A model generated the notes under the pieces. That model was not told where the DNA came from and did no database searches. It saw only the letters and a list, made by a program, of their open reading frames with translations. A stretch of 41,547 nt of DNA, taken from the NCBI GenBank assembly GCA_017482485.1, contig JAFUMV010000061.1, positions 1 to 41,547 of the forward strand, given 5' to 3'. The position numbers were made by a program, and so were the translations under genes. The DNA is from Lachnospiraceae bacterium. GTDB taxonomy: Bacteria > Bacillota > Clostridia > Lachnospirales > Lachnospiraceae. Shown one piece after another: positions 7,791-16,012 of the stretch; the stretch's first letter is position 1, and every line of letters starts with the position of its first letter.

Positions 7791-9752
7791 ATGAAAAAGA
7801 AATGGAAACTCACCGGGCTGGCGGCGATCGTGCTGATGTTGACAATGCTGCTCGGGAGAAACACCTTTGCCGCAAAAGAGGCAAAGACCGTGGACGTGAT
7901 GTTTCTGCACGACACCCATTCCCATCTGAATGAATTTGCCACGGTGGAAAACGGCGAATCAAAGATCATGGGCGGTTTTTCAAAGATCAAGACTCTGATC
8001 AATGAGCAGAAGGATAAAAATCCGGACACCCTGCTTTTGGATGCGGGAGATTTTTCCATGGGGACCCTGATTCAGGTGGTGTTTGAAACGGATGCTACAG
8101 AAATCCGCATGCTGGGCGAGCTGGGAATGGATGCCACAACTCTGGGCAACCATGAGTTTGACTACAAAGCCAGCGGACTGGCAAATATGATGAACAGCGC
8201 TGTCCGGAGCGGCGATGCGCTGCCCGAAATGGTGCTGTGCAATGTGGACTGGGAGGCCATGGAGGCGGCAGGGCTGACGGAGGACCAGCAGCTTTTAAAG
8301 GATGCCTTTGAAAATTACGGCGTCAAAGATTACATCATGGTAGAAAAAAATGGCGTGAATATCGCGGTCACAGGTTTGTTCGGCCAGGACTGCGAAAACT
8401 GTGTTCCCAACTGTCCGCTCGTTTTCGGGGATCGCGTGGAAGCGGTGAAGGAAACGGTCGCCGAGATCAGGGAAAAGGAAGAGGCGGATATGATCGTCTG
8501 CGTTTCACACAGCGGCACCTGGTCTGATGAAGAAAAGTCGGAAGATGAAATTCTGGCAAAGAGCGTGCCGGAACTGGATCTGATCATCAGCGGTCACACC
8601 CATACAAAGCTGGACGAGCCTATTGTACATGGAAACACTTATATCGTATCCGCGGCGGAGTACGGCAAATATCTGGGAAATCTGTCCATGACGCAGAAGG
8701 AGGACGGCAGATGGAATCTGGACTCCTATGAGCTGATCACCGTGGATGACACCATTGAAAAAGATGCCGGGACCCAGGAAACCGTGGATGAAATGTTTGC
8801 CATGGTGGACAGCAGATATCTGGAGCAGTTCGGTTACACAAAGGATCAGGTGCTGTGCACCAATGAGGTGGAATTTGCGGACGCCTCTGACACCTCTGCA
8901 AAGCACACGGAACTGAACCTGGGCAGCGTCATGGCGGACGCTTATACTTACGCTGTGGAAACCTTTGGTGACGGCGATGGCCATCCGGTGGACGTGGCGG
9001 TGGTTCCTTCCGGAACGATACGCGACACCTATGCAAAGGGCAATATCACCACAGAGAATGTGTTCAACTCCTTCTCCCTGGGAATCGGTGAAGACGGCAT
9101 TCCGGGCTATCCGCTGATCAGCATTTATCTGACCGGGGCGGAATTAAAGACCGCCGCAGAGATCGATGCGAGCATTTCTGATCTGATGACCACCGCAAGG
9201 CTGTATACCTCCGGCCTGTGCTGGAGCTATAACCCGAACCGCATGATTCTGAATAGGGCAACAGACGTATACCTGCGGGACGGCGATGGAAACCGGGCGG
9301 AACTGGAAGACGATAAGCTTTACCGCGTTGTCACCGATTTTTATACCTCCCAGATGCTGGGCGGCGTCACCGACCTGTCTTATGGTCTGTTGTCCATCGT
9401 CCCCAAGTTCGCGGACGGAACGCCGGTAGAAAATTATGAGGATGCCGTGGTCATGACGGACGGCAGAGAGCTCAAAGCCTGGGCGGCCATCGCTTCCTAT
9501 ATGACATCCTTTGAAGATACCGACAATGACGGCATTGGAAACGTGCCTCAGCGTTATGCCTCCCGGGAAGGACGCAAGGTGGTGGAAGACAGCAAAAACA
9601 TTGTGGATCTTTTGAAAAATCCCAATAAGTTTTTCTTCATGATTCTGGCGGTGGTGATCGTTGTGATTGCACTGCTGGTGCTGATCACTATTGTGATTGT
9701 GAAAATCGGGAAGCGCATTTTGAAAACCCGAAAGAAGGGAAAAAAAGAATAA
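7791..9752 (+). CDS. Secreted 5'-nucleotidase / 2',3'-cyclic phosphodiesterase family protein, membrane-anchored
   Basis: UshA-type metallophosphatase that would release phosphate from nucleotides outside the cell, giving nucleosides and phosphate for uptake. 653 residues from the ATG at 7791 (AAGGAG 6 bases upstream; the ATG at 7776 lacks a site). Residues 1-30 are a signal peptide with lysines, a hydrophobic core and a likely cut after NTFA. Metal ligands: DTHSH (41-45), DAGDF, GNHEFD (about 119), SHSG and SGHTHT (about 267). The C-terminal 5'-nucleotidase substrate domain spans roughly 350-580. A single hydrophobic helix (about 613-635) and a Lys/Arg tail anchor it to the membrane instead of an LPXTG motif. 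The exact substrate is not determinable. Confidence 0.9.
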   Translation: MKKKWKLTGLAAIVLMLTMLLGRNTFAAKEAKTVDVMFLHDTHSHLNEFATVENGESKIMGGFSKIKTLINEQKDKNPDTLLLDAGDFSMGTLIQVVFETDATEIRMLGELGMDATTLGNHEFDYKASGLANMMNSAVRSGDALPEMVLCNVDWEAMEAAGLTEDQQLLKDAFENYGVKDYIMVEKNGVNIAVTGLFGQDCENCVPNCPLVFGDRVEAVKETVAEIREKEEADMIVCVSHSGTWSDEEKSEDEILAKSVPELDLIISGHTHTKLDEPIVHGNTYIVSAAEYGKYLGNLSMTQKEDGRWNLDSYELITVDDTIEKDAGTQETVDEMFAMVDSRYLEQFGYTKDQVLCTNEVEFADASDTSAKHTELNLGSVMADAYTYAVETFGDGDGHPVDVAVVPSGTIRDTYAKGNITTENVFNSFSLGIGEDGIPGYPLISIYLTGAELKTAAEIDASISDLMTTARLYTSGLCWSYNPNRMILNRATDVYLRDGDGNRAELEDDKLYRVVTDFYTSQMLGGVTDLSYGLLSIVPKFADGTPVENYEDAVVMTDGRELKAWAAIASYMTSFEDTDNDGIGNVPQRYASREGRKVVEDSKNIVDLLKNPNKFFFMILAVVIVVIALLVLITIVIVKIGKRILKTRKKGKKE

Positions 9753-9815
9753 TTCGTACAGAAGATGTGGACAAGCACAGGGAAACGGCAGCACATCAAT
9801 CAAAAGGGAGTGCAT

Positions 9816-11057
9816 ATGATGAATTTAAATGAAATATCCGGTCAGCGTCAGCTGACCTTTATGGAAAAGTTTGATTACATCCGCGAGGCGGGAACAGAAG
9901 CGGAAGAAAAAGCCGCACAGACGATTCAAAGGGAACTGGAAAGCTTCGGTGTGGACAGCCATCTGGAAGAATTTGTGTTTGATACATGGAAAATTACGGA
10001 GGCAGAATTTACTGTGACACAGCCTTATGAAAAAACATATCGCGTTGCAGGTTATATGCGCTGCGGAAATACGCCTGAGGATGGGGTGGAAGCTCCTTTT
10101 TTCTATGCGGAAAACGGAGATCCCATCAGTCTGTCCAAAGCGGCGGGCAAAATTGTCATGGTGAATTTTCCCATGGATGCAGAAATGTATGAAAATCTGG
10201 TGAAGGCCGGCGCGGCTGCATTTTTGACAATCACAGGCACACCGATTGACATGGGAGAGGACCTGAACCCTGTTGAGAGAAATCTCAGGGGGGTTGCTGA
10301 TACGCCTATTCAGGGCGGAATTATACACCATGCCGATGCCATTGAGATGGTGACAAACGGAGCTTGTCGCGCCCGCTTCAAATTAAAGCAGGAATTGAAA
10401 ACTGTGAAATCACACAATGTGGTTGCCCGGATCGAGGGCAGTGATAAGGCGCAGGAGATTTTGACGCTGACGGCCCATTATGATTCTGTGCCTGCCGGCA
10501 AGGGTGCCTATGACAACATGGCCGGCGGTGCGATCATCATGGAAATCTGTCGTTATTTTAGGGTGCATACCCCCCGCCGCAGCGTGGAATTCGTCTGGTT
10601 TGGCGCAGAAGAAAAAGGCTTAAAAGGCAGCCAGGCCTATGTTGGCGCACATGAAGATGAGCTGAAAAATCATCAGTTCAATATGAATGTGGATTTGGCC
10701 GGGCAGCTCGTGGGCGGTACCGTGCTTGGTGTGGCAGCAGTACCGCAGGCATGTACAGCGCTGGAAAACATGGGGTGGGAAGTCGGACTTGGATTGAGAA
10801 CCATCAACGGAATCTGGGGCAGTGATTCCAATACGTTTGCATGGAAGGGTGTGCCGGCGATGACGCTAAACCGCGATGGTTTTGGCATGCATACTCATTA
10901 TGATACGATCGAGCTGATTTCGCCCTGGTCGCTGCAGCGCAGTGCGCAGCTTCTGGGATATATCGCAGACAGCCTGGGAAATGCAGAAGAGATTCCTTTC
11001 CCGAGAACTATTCCGGAAGAGTTGATGGAAAAACTGGAACAGTATTTTGCGCAGTAA
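9816..11057 (+). CDS. M28 family metallopeptidase (aminopeptidase) with PA-like insert
   Basis: Zinc aminopeptidase of the M28 family, 413 residues. The dinuclear zinc ligands are all visible: His in TAHYDS (about 222), Asp in AYDNMAGG (about 232), the Glu pair in GAEEKGLKGS (about 264), Asp in NMNVDLAG (about 292) and His in MHTHYDT (about 359). A protease-associated type insert seems to lie at about 85-190. There is no signal peptide, so it probably works in the cytoplasm on short peptides. The start at 9816 follows AAGGGAG; an upstream extension to 9765 lacks a site. It lies 63 bases after the nucleotidase gene with no terminator between, so the two may share a transcript. Confidence 0.88.
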   Translation: MMNLNEISGQRQLTFMEKFDYIREAGTEAEEKAAQTIQRELESFGVDSHLEEFVFDTWKITEAEFTVTQPYEKTYRVAGYMRCGNTPEDGVEAPFFYAENGDPISLSKAAGKIVMVNFPMDAEMYENLVKAGAAAFLTITGTPIDMGEDLNPVERNLRGVADTPIQGGIIHHADAIEMVTNGACRARFKLKQELKTVKSHNVVARIEGSDKAQEILTLTAHYDSVPAGKGAYDNMAGGAIIMEICRYFRVHTPRRSVEFVWFGAEEKGLKGSQAYVGAHEDELKNHQFNMNVDLAGQLVGGTVLGVAAVPQACTALENMGWEVGLGLRTINGIWGSDSNTFAWKGVPAMTLNRDGFGMHTHYDTIELISPWSLQRSAQLLGYIADSLGNAEEIPFPRTIPEELMEKLEQYFAQ

Positions 11058-11096
11058 AAAGTATCCTGCAGAGTGCACAAATTAATTTATATCATA

Positions 11097-11165
11097 AAAA
11101 ATCAGGCGCTCGTCTGAAACAATGTCATTTTGACAGGACATTGTGCAGGCGGGCGCCTGATTTTG
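11097..11165. terminator. Long two-stem terminator after the M28 peptidase
   Basis: AAAATCAGGCGC pairs with GCGCCTGATTTT, and an inner stem ACAATGTC/GACATTGT caps it. The A run on one side and T run on the other allow action in both directions. The remaining bases to 11324 are AT-rich and contain a -10 TATACT (11288-11293) that probably serves the next gene; its -35 is weak. Confidence 0.8.
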
Positions 11166-11324
11166 TCTGCGCGCCGGATGGTGCGGCGAATAACTCCAAA
11201 ATCGTATTCAAAAAAAATAAAGAAATTTTTTAAAATAATTTCGTAAAAGAAACACCCTTTCATCGTAGATTTTTCACAAATCAATCCTATACTAAATTTG
11301 AGTTTAGACAGAAAAGGAACAAAT

Positions 11325-13541
11325 ATGCGTTGGGAATATAAAAACAAATTTTCAAAGGTAGTGTTACTATGTCTGCTGGCGGTTATTACAGGAGCTTTTG
11401 TCTGTATGATTTGGGTGTGCTCTTTTTCGGTCGCGGCAGGCAGCGTGGTGATCAATGAGGTGTGCAGCAATAATTTCTCGGCAGTCTGCGATGAAAAGGG
11501 CGAATACTACGATTACATAGAATTATATAATCCCTCTGCCTCAGAGATTTCGATGAATGGCTTTTATCTATCGGATGATGAGAAGGTGCTCGCAAAACGC
11601 AGCCTGAACGGTGTGATGATTCCGGCAAAGGGATATGCGCTGATTTGGCTGGACGGCACAGGGGAGGGCGGAAGCAGTGAAGATTCGGCAGACAGTGACA
11701 GTCAGAGTTCTTTTGGAATTTCCCGGGAAGGTGACACTGTGTATTTAAGCGATTCTGAGGGAAATATCGCTGATTCCATAGAGGTGCCTGCGCTTTCCTA
11801 TAACACCAGCTATGCGAGATGTGCCGATGGAGAAAGGGAATGGGCCCAGATGTCGGTGACGGCGGGCGCGTCCAACAATAACGGTGAAAAAAAGAATATC
11901 GTGGAATTGGAAGATCCGGTTTTCAGTATGGAAAGCGGATTTTATGATACGTCCTTTGACCTGTCAATTGCTGCAGCGGAGGGCGAAGAGATTTACTATA
12001 CGTTGGATGGAAGTAAGCCGGATAAGGATGCGCTGCTGTATGAAGGTCCGTTGGACATAACGGATGTCAGCGGAGGAGAAAACGTATATGCCGCGCGAAC
12101 CGACCTGTCTCCGACAAATAGCTACACGCCGGATTTTGCAGTGGACAAAGCGACGATCATCCGGGCGGTCAGCTATGCTCCTCAAAAAGATGTTTACAGC
12201 AATATTGTGACAAAGGTGTATTTTGTGGGCTTTGATGAGAAAACGGAATATGAAGATCTGGCGGTGATTTCCATTGTTTCCGATCCGGAGTCTCTTTTTG
12301 ACGAAGATAACGGAATGTACGGAAACGGAAAGGCGTTGGAGGAATATAAAGAAGCAGGCGGTCTTGTGGATGGAGAGCTTTTGTCAAGCTTTACGGATGC
12401 GGAAGGCAATCAGCGGCATCTGTATATGGCCAGCAACGCTTTTAAGGAAGGAAAAGAATGGGAGCGGGAGGCGTTTTTTTCCTATTTTGATGAAGAACAT
12501 TTCTGGTGCTTTTCACAGAACGTGGGAGTCCGGGTGGCAGGGCAGTCCACCAGAGGCGCCTCCCAGAAATCTTTGAATATTTTCGGCAGAGATATTTACG
12601 ATGAAAATGTAACTTTCCCCTATGAATTTTTTGCGGACACTTCTTACTCCACAATCAAACTTCGAAACGGCGGCAGCGATAATGCGGAAAGTAAAATCAA
12701 GGATGCCTTTCTGGAATCGCTGGCGGAGGGCAGAGCTGTGGCCGTTCAGCACTCGAAGCCCTGCGTTGTATTTTTAAACGGGGAATACTGGGGAATCTAC
12801 AACCTGCGGGAACGTTACAAAGAAGAATATCTGGAAAATTACTATGATGTGAACAAAAATAATGTCTGGATTATTGATTCCGGCAATGGAAATGTGGGAG
12901 GCGAGGATGCGAAAAATGCCTATGACCAGATGGTGGAATGGATATCAGCAGTGGATATGTCGGTGGAGGAAAACTATCAGGCGGTGTGCGAACTCATCGA
13001 TGTGCAGAGTCTGATTGACTATTACTGCATCAACCTGTACGTGGATAATCAGGACATGTCCTTTGGTCAGAACATGGCCCTGTGGCGGACGATTGGCGCA
13101 GAGGACTCAGAATATGGGGACTGTAAGTGGCGGTGGATGCTTTTTGACATGGACATTTCCATGAATCAGTATGACAGCAATACATTTGCTTTTTCTCCGA
13201 GGAGAGATGGGCAGGATCTGATGGATGAGCCGGTGATAAAATCACTGATGCAAAATACAGGATTCAGAGAGCAGTTTTACAACACGTTTCTGGAGATTGC
13301 AAATACTGCTTTTGCATATGACAGGGTGCATGAGCGCCTGATGGAATGGCAGGAAACCTATGAAAAACAGGTGGTCAAAAGCCATCAGCGATTTTTTTCA
13401 GAAGATTTCGGAGAGGAAACGTTTGAAGCTTACATAGAGCAGATGGACGATTTTTTTAAAAACAGGTATCCCTTCATTGTGGAATGTCTGGAAGAAGAAC
13501 TTGGAATGATTGACGCTAATCAGAATGCGGAAGGAGAGTGA
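11325..13541 (+). CDS. CotH kinase-family protein with lamin-tail and chitobiase-like domains
   Basis: Exported 738-residue protein, first of four tightly packed genes. An N-terminal hydrophobic segment (about 12-38) is a signal peptide or anchor. A lamin-tail domain follows (VVINEVCSNN, then YYDYIELYNPS, NGFYLSDD; about 40-125). Next is a CHB_HEX_C-like beta domain (IYYTLDGSKPDKDALLYEGP; about 200-250). The CotH core fills the rest, with VRVAGQSTRGASQKSLNIF, KLRNGGSDN, NGEYWGIYNLRERY and the acidic LFDMDISMNQYDS that resembles the metal-binding site of the CotH atypical kinase. In spore formers CotH phosphorylates coat proteins; here the domains and neighbours suggest a cell-envelope target. 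The start at 11325 follows AAAAGGAA. Confidence 0.85.
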   Translation: MRWEYKNKFSKVVLLCLLAVITGAFVCMIWVCSFSVAAGSVVINEVCSNNFSAVCDEKGEYYDYIELYNPSASEISMNGFYLSDDEKVLAKRSLNGVMIPAKGYALIWLDGTGEGGSSEDSADSDSQSSFGISREGDTVYLSDSEGNIADSIEVPALSYNTSYARCADGEREWAQMSVTAGASNNNGEKKNIVELEDPVFSMESGFYDTSFDLSIAAAEGEEIYYTLDGSKPDKDALLYEGPLDITDVSGGENVYAARTDLSPTNSYTPDFAVDKATIIRAVSYAPQKDVYSNIVTKVYFVGFDEKTEYEDLAVISIVSDPESLFDEDNGMYGNGKALEEYKEAGGLVDGELLSSFTDAEGNQRHLYMASNAFKEGKEWEREAFFSYFDEEHFWCFSQNVGVRVAGQSTRGASQKSLNIFGRDIYDENVTFPYEFFADTSYSTIKLRNGGSDNAESKIKDAFLESLAEGRAVAVQHSKPCVVFLNGEYWGIYNLRERYKEEYLENYYDVNKNNVWIIDSGNGNVGGEDAKNAYDQMVEWISAVDMSVEENYQAVCELIDVQSLIDYYCINLYVDNQDMSFGQNMALWRTIGAEDSEYGDCKWRWMLFDMDISMNQYDSNTFAFSPRRDGQDLMDEPVIKSLMQNTGFREQFYNTFLEIANTAFAYDRVHERLMEWQETYEKQVVKSHQRFFSEDFGEETFEAYIEQMDDFFKNRYPFIVECLEEELGMIDANQNAEGE

Positions 13542-13548
13542 TGACTAA

Positions 13549-14451
13549 TTGAAATCGCAAAAAGTACGGTGTGCGACTCTTTTGATGGCAGGGATATTTT
13601 TGCTTTCCGGCTGTCAGGAGATTCTGGATGCGCAGATCGGTACAGCAGTGGCAGCAGAATCCGATGCGGCGGCGGTTGTGGATGTGAGCCGATATGAAAT
13701 TACCAGCAGTGATTATGAGACGGAAGGTGCAGATTATATTGAAATTGATCTGGAGCAGAACGAAAGGAAATCCGGAATTACAGAACAAAGCAGCGCTTTA
13801 TACAGCTGGAACGGGCAGCAGCTGAAGATCAGCCAGGCGGGAGATTATGTCTTAAACGGCAGTCTGGACGGCAGTGTGACCGTAAGTGTCTGTAACGATG
13901 AAGTGGTTCATCTGATATTAAATAATGTAGAAATTCATTCGCAAAGCGGTCCCGCCATTTATGTGGAAAAGGCGGCAAAAGTCATTTTAACGGCGGCAGA
14001 TGGAACTGAAAATACGATCAGCGATACGGTTGTTTATGACGAAGACAATCAGGCCTGCATTTTCAGCAATGTGGACCTGACCATCAATGGAAGCGGTGTT
14101 TTGAATGTGTATGGATATCATGAGGACGCCATTCGCTCAAAGGATCTGCTGAAGGTGATTAATACCAATCTTTTTGTGAAAGCCAATAATGATGGACTGC
14201 GCGGAAATGACGGTGTGATTGTTTTTAACAGCGACACAAGTATCGAAAGTGAAGGAACGGGAATCCGTTCTGTCAGCGATAAGGATATGGTAATGATTCA
14301 GGGCGGTATCTGTAAGGTGATCGCCGGAGAAAATGCGGTGGCCGCCAATCGGCATGTGTCCATTCATGACAGCCAGGCAGATTTATATTCTGTGGAGGAA
14401 ACCGTAAAATGCAGCGGCATCCGTGATATTGAGGAAGGAATTTTGTCATGA
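13549..14451 (+). CDS. Lipoprotein with repetitive beta-helix (carbohydrate-binding, DUF4353-like) fold
   Basis: Predicted surface lipoprotein, 300 residues. Residues 1-22 are a lipoprotein signal with the lipobox LLSGC, so Cys would be lipid-modified. From about residue 80 the sequence is a series of short beta strands with repeated Val/Ile/Asn ladders (VLNGSLDGSVTVSV, LILNNVEIHSQSG, LTINGSGVLNVYG, NNDGLRGNDGVIV), typical of right-handed beta-helix proteins annotated as carbohydrate-binding. The start is a TTG at 13549, chosen because AAGGAGAG lies 10 bases upstream and no ATG fits. It begins 7 bases after the CotH-like gene and its stop overlaps the next start (ATGA). It may bind a surface polymer made or modified by its neighbours; that role is inferred. 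Confidence 0.78.
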   Translation: MKSQKVRCATLLMAGIFLLSGCQEILDAQIGTAVAAESDAAAVVDVSRYEITSSDYETEGADYIEIDLEQNERKSGITEQSSALYSWNGQQLKISQAGDYVLNGSLDGSVTVSVCNDEVVHLILNNVEIHSQSGPAIYVEKAAKVILTAADGTENTISDTVVYDEDNQACIFSNVDLTINGSGVLNVYGYHEDAIRSKDLLKVINTNLFVKANNDGLRGNDGVIVFNSDTSIESEGTGIRSVSDKDMVMIQGGICKVIAGENAVAANRHVSIHDSQADLYSVEETVKCSGIRDIEEGILS

Positions 14452-15167
14452 TAATGGAAGCGGAACAGTCTAAATACAGGCATGAATATAAATATATGTG
14501 CAATGCCATGGAGCGGGCTGTGTTAAAAACCCGGGTCAGAGGAATGATGAGACCGGACAGTCATGCGGATAAAAACGGAGCCTATCGGATCAGAAGTCTG
14601 TATTTTGATACGCCGGAGGATGCCTGTTTTTATGAAAACCAGGCCGGTGTGGACGTCAGAGATAAGTACCGGATTCGGATTTATGATGGAAACGCGGAGC
14701 GTATTACGCTGGAAAAAAAGAGCAAGAACCGGCAGATGACCTTAAAGCAGTCCTGTCCCATTGATGAAATGCTCTGCCGCAGGCTGATGAGCGGAGAGCC
14801 AATCCGGATTACTACGGATATGACGCTGCAGCAGAAATCGCTTCTTTCCGAAATGCAGGGCAGATGCATGCGGCCGGTAGTGATTGTGGAATATCTCCGC
14901 TTCCCCTTTGTGGAGCAAAACGGAAATGTGCGGGTGACCTTTGATGAAAATATCAGCTCGTCCAATGATATTTCCCGTTTCCTGGAGCCGGAACTCATAT
15001 TCCGGCCGATTTTACAGAAAAGTATGGGCGTGTTGGAAGTGAAGTGGGATGAATTTTTGCCGTCATACATAAAAAATCACATCCAGCTGGAAAGCCTGCA
15101 GTGGTCCGGTTTTTCAAAATATTATTTATGCAGACAGTACAATATATATGGAGGCATCAGAATATGA
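14448..15167 (+). CDS. VTC-domain polyphosphate polymerase-like protein
   Basis: Cytoplasmic 239-residue protein consisting only of a VTC (vacuolar transporter chaperone) tunnel domain. In yeast Vtc4 this domain builds polyphosphate from ATP. Features matching the family: YRHEYKY at the start, YRIRSLYFDT, the basic pair RxR in DKYRIRIYDG, EKKSK, RPVVIVEYLR, the acidic VRVTFDENIS and the terminal VLEVKWDEFLPSYI. These basic and acidic residues line the phosphate tunnel in the family, so the enzyme looks active. The SPX and membrane domains of the fungal protein are missing; the next gene supplies a membrane protein. The start overlaps the lipoprotein stop by four bases (ATGA) after GAGGAAGG. 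Product chain length and destination are unknown. Confidence 0.85.
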   Translation: MIMEAEQSKYRHEYKYMCNAMERAVLKTRVRGMMRPDSHADKNGAYRIRSLYFDTPEDACFYENQAGVDVRDKYRIRIYDGNAERITLEKKSKNRQMTLKQSCPIDEMLCRRLMSGEPIRITTDMTLQQKSLLSEMQGRCMRPVVIVEYLRFPFVEQNGNVRVTFDENISSSNDISRFLEPELIFRPILQKSMGVLEVKWDEFLPSYIKNHIQLESLQWSGFSKYYLCRQYNIYGGIRI

Positions 15168-15838
15168 GTTTTACAGATATCTTTAAAAAATCTTTTCTGG
15201 AAGGCTATGCATCTTTGGCAATGTCGGTGAAATCCGTTTTGATATGCATGTTCATCACGGCACTGATTGCAGCATACATTTTCATTGTTTATCGGCTGCT
15301 CAATCGGAATTCTTTTTATAATAAAAATTTCAATATTGCCCTTCCGGCTCTGGCGGTCATTACGGCAGCAATTATTTTAACCATTCAGTCCAGCATCGTG
15401 ATTTCGCTGGGCATGGTGGGTGCGCTGTCCATCGTGCGTTTCAGAACTGCAATTAAGGATCCCATGGATCTGGTATTTTTGTTCTGGTCCATCAGTGCAG
15501 GCATCATCTGCGGCGCAGGTTTTGCCATGATTGCGGTGATTGCGTCCCTTGCGCTCACGGCCGGAATTCTGATCGCGGACTGGCTGCCTGTGGCCAAAGC
15601 ACCTCAGATTCTGCTGGTGAATGCCTGCAGTTATAAAAATGAAAAAGCAATCATGGATGTGATAAAAAAATATTGCTCCTTACATAAAATAAAGGCCCGC
15701 AATCTGGCTGAAAATCACCTGGATATGGCTGTTGAAGTGCGGGTGAAAGCAGAACATGAGCTGGTGGCGGAGCTGATGGGACTTTCGGATGTCACTTCGG
15801 CATCTTTAGTGGCTCATGACGGTGAAGTAACATTTTAA
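15164..15838 (+). CDS. DUF4956 membrane protein
   Basis: 224 residues from the ATG at 15164, which overlaps the VTC gene stop by four bases; GGAGG lies about ten bases upstream. It has one N-terminal helix (about 20-45) and then a bundle of about three more (about 60-150), containing the conserved GMVGALSIVRFRTAIKDPMDLVFLF. A soluble C-terminal domain of about 75 residues follows (NEKAIMDVIKKYCS onward). No biochemical role is established in what I know of DUF4956. Its strict position after the VTC gene suggests it could supply the membrane function (anchor or channel) that is fused to the VTC domain in fungal proteins. That is inference. Confidence 0.85.
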   Translation: MSFTDIFKKSFLEGYASLAMSVKSVLICMFITALIAAYIFIVYRLLNRNSFYNKNFNIALPALAVITAAIILTIQSSIVISLGMVGALSIVRFRTAIKDPMDLVFLFWSISAGIICGAGFAMIAVIASLALTAGILIADWLPVAKAPQILLVNACSYKNEKAIMDVIKKYCSLHKIKARNLAENHLDMAVEVRVKAEHELVAELMGLSDVTSASLVAHDGEVTF

Positions 15839-15957
15839 AAACTTTTTTACGGCTCTCTTCCCAGGAGGGAGAAATCAGAACGGAACAGATCTGTGAAGCG
15901 GACAGGTATAATGCCGGGACACTTAGACAGGAAGGAGATTAAAACCTGTCAAAAAGC

Positions 15958-15987
15958 TGGACGCACCCTTTTTATCCGTGCTAGAAT
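15958..15987 (+). promoter_or_regulatory. Probable promoter for the ABC exporter pair
   Basis: TGGACG (15958-15963), 18-base spacer, and TAGAAT (15982-15987) preceded by TGC, an extended -10. A second TATAAT lies at 15907 without a clear -35. A hairpin GACAGG/CCTGTC (15925-15950) sits between them and might act as an operator or leader structure. Confidence 0.4.
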
Positions 15988-16012
15988 AGAGTCTGGCAGG
16001 AGGGTACGACAG

